In this document: piece after piece, positions 62,286-64,000 of the stretch
How the letters are laid out: each line of letters opens with the position of its first letter
How positions within the stretch are numbered: the first letter of the stretch is position 1
DNA from: Paramecium octaurelia
Lineage: Eukaryota; Ciliophora; Oligohymenophorea; Peniculida; Parameciidae
Direction: 5' to 3'
NCBI GenBank assembly: GCA_905182995.1
Contig: CAJJDP010000097.1
Span: 189,897 to 253,896 of the forward strand
DNA: 64,000 nt
Made by a program: the position numbers and the translations under genes
The notes under the pieces: model-generated
The model's database searches: none
Told to the model about the DNA's origin: nothing
Seen by the model: only the letters and a program-made list of their open reading frames with translations

Positions 62286-62410
62286 TTTTGATAAATCTTA
62301 AGTATTTTTGATTATTCATAAAATATTGATATTTTTTAATTTCTTACAAATTTATTATAAAAGAGTAAATTCTGTTGAATGTAAAAATTGTAATAAGAGC
62401 TACAATTTAA

Positions 62411-64000
62411 ATGAAAAAGTAACTACTCTAGAAAATGTCAACTATTTTGTAGGATGATTTATATTAATAAAAAATAATTGTAGTTTATACTATAAATTAT
62501 GATATTAAGTATATGTGTAAATTAAATAAATAATTCCTCAAACTAAAGATTTATTATGATAACCAGAAATTGGGAAAACAAGAAACATCACAAAGATAGT
62601 TCTTTTAGGAAGAATTAATTATGTAAGAGGATTTTTAAGTGTATTTCTTAGTAAAACAAAAAAGCGTCCAGTAGCTTTCTGAGAATAACAGAAATTTTTT
62701 CTCTAATTTTTTAGCCTTTTACGAATAAACCCAGGATTAATAAATTCCATCAATTGAGTATAATGTGTTTATATTTAGGTTTATCCAAGAATAATTCCAT
62801 GTCTCATAACTTTTTACAAATCATTAAATATTGGAGTTGTAAGAAGAATTATCCAAGTAATGGGTGTCTAGGATTAAAAAAAATTGGGCTGAAGAAGATA
62901 AGTAAATTCTGATTTGGATTGTTTTGAAAATCTGTTCAAGAGACAGCATAAGCATTAGAAAAATTGTAAAATGATTGATTTAAAAAATAGCCAACGAAAG
63001 TGTGGGAAGAAGTTGAGCTATTAATGAGTAGGAGGACTGTAGAATTGCTTAAAAATAAATGGAATGATTTATTGAAATTATCTTTGTAATAAACACCTTG
63101 GACATAGGAGTAAGATGAATAATTAATATAATTGATAAAGTATAATATAATATTAGAGTTAGTGAAAGTAAAGAGTAAGGGATGCAGAATAAATGGTGTA
63201 ATATTGCTAATTAATTAAACGTACAGTTTAAAGACTCTCCAAGAACAGGGAAGCAATGCAGAGAAAGATGGAATAATCATCTAAACCCTGAAATAAATAG
63301 ACATCCATGGAGTATAAAGGAGGATATTGAGTTGTTAGAATTAGTTAAAAAAAAGTAAAAGAAATGGGCTTTAATCTCAAAAATCTTAAAACCAAAAAGA
63401 AGCGAAAATGCTGTAAAAAATAGATATAATTGTTTATTGAAAAAAAATAATTGCTAATCAATAAATGTCCTAATGGACATATTAAAAAAAAAATATAAAT
63501 CTGAAAATCCGGCTGTTACTTTGTAAACAGTTAAAAGAAATAAATTAACATAAATAAATCAAAGTACTTTTTCTTATTAATTTTAGATTAAGTTTAAGAA
63601 GCAGAACCATAAAAAGTTAATACTATGAGGGAATTCAGTATCTAGCAATTTGAGATAGTGGACACAATCTAACTGAAATGTCTAACCCCTGCTTTCTATG
63701 ATTCAAAGACTTAATCCATATATCTTAGCAATAAATCATAATTGATGTCCTACTTAAGCAACCAAATGATAAAGATTGGAAGTGAATAGAATGTCTAAAA
63801 TTTTGATCAGCACTATTAATAACATGAATTGTCCAATTAAATGAGTGGTATATTAAATATAGTGGAGTCTTCTAATTATTTAAGGTGTTTACCAAATGCT
63901 TTTTCGCAGCCAATACAATAAGAAGAAAAGTATATTTATATATATTTTTTAAAGATCGCAATTTAATATTCCAGGAGTATAAAATGAATAAACTAATCCA
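62411..64000 (+). CDS. Myb-like DNA-binding protein (3' end beyond window)
   Basis: Long basic/Gln-rich N-terminus, then Myb repeats: a weak first one (NWAEEDKQILIWIVLK), then PWTQEQDEQLIQLIK...NKWCNIANQL with RTGKQCRERWNNHLNP, and PWSIKEDIELLELVKKKQKK with RSENAVKNRYNCLLKK. The last two are a canonical R2R3 pair. Introns: about 25 nt at 62967 (removing a TGA), a 17-nt candidate at 63140-63156 inside R2, 23 nt at 63564-63586 and 25 nt near 63930. The frame runs off the right edge. It is a second Myb gene in the same window as 48203-49487, but the sequences are not close duplicates. Confidence 0.85.

Noticed and set aside
1..64000. CRISPR arrays, bacterial operons, riboswitches, insertion sequences
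   Set aside because: None seen; the genome is eukaryotic, with ciliate code, introns and Pol III tRNA genes.

Overview
The window reads as macronuclear DNA of a ciliate, most likely Paramecium. It is very AT-rich and gene-dense. TAA and TAG act as glutamine codons inside conserved proteins: histone H4 at 59212-59520 reads TAA at the Gln of its C-terminal [10 protein letters not shown] motif. TGA is the only stop. Introns are about 20-40 nt, mostly GTA...TAG, and a mixed GGGTTT/GGGGTT telomeric tract lies at 33817-33896. Genes are broken up if read with the standard code, so all coordinates here come from manual reading with TAA/TAG=Q and short introns. Exon edges were placed only where frame and family motifs forced them.

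Layout 1-33896 (left chromosome arm, running into a telomere): myotubularin phosphatase (truncated by the window edge), a Ser/Thr kinase, an RRM/CCHC/RS splicing factor, Sas10/Utp3, a TRF4-type poly(A) polymerase, a LITAF-domain protein, a double cyclic-nucleotide-binding protein, a divergent dynein LC8-like chain, ATP11 assembly factor, an Eps15-like EH protein, tRNA-Asp, a TMEM135-like protein, a decayed AGC kinase, a canonical LC8, a small mitochondrial-looking protein, a large HEAT-like/coiled-coil protein, an intron-containing tRNA-Tyr, a 255-residue unknown protein, then the telomere.

Layout 33898-64000 (a second contig, apparently a different chromosome end in reverse orientation): an inverted copy of the tRNA-Tyr/unknown-gene block, a giant cysteine-repeat membrane protein, a PHD/DDT chromatin protein, ARMC9, a three-repeat Myb, an SPFH protein, a P4-ATPase/guanylyl cyclase fusion, histone H4, a Nup88-like protein and a second Myb protein cut by the window end.

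Four single N characters (9800, 25162, 32198, 33897) mark contig joins. Three are flanked by direct repeats of about 1.35-1.45 kb with no difference seen by eye. These are best explained as unmerged contig overlaps, so the genes inside them (pseudogene, LC8, a small unknown gene, tRNA-Tyr, the 255-residue gene) should not be counted twice. The fourth N follows a telomere, so the scaffold probably joins two chromosome ends that share a subtelomeric block.

The genes form no operon-like system. They are unrelated housekeeping, signalling, ciliary and chromatin genes packed with very short spacers, for example 30 bp between the divergent SPFH and guanylyl cyclase starts.
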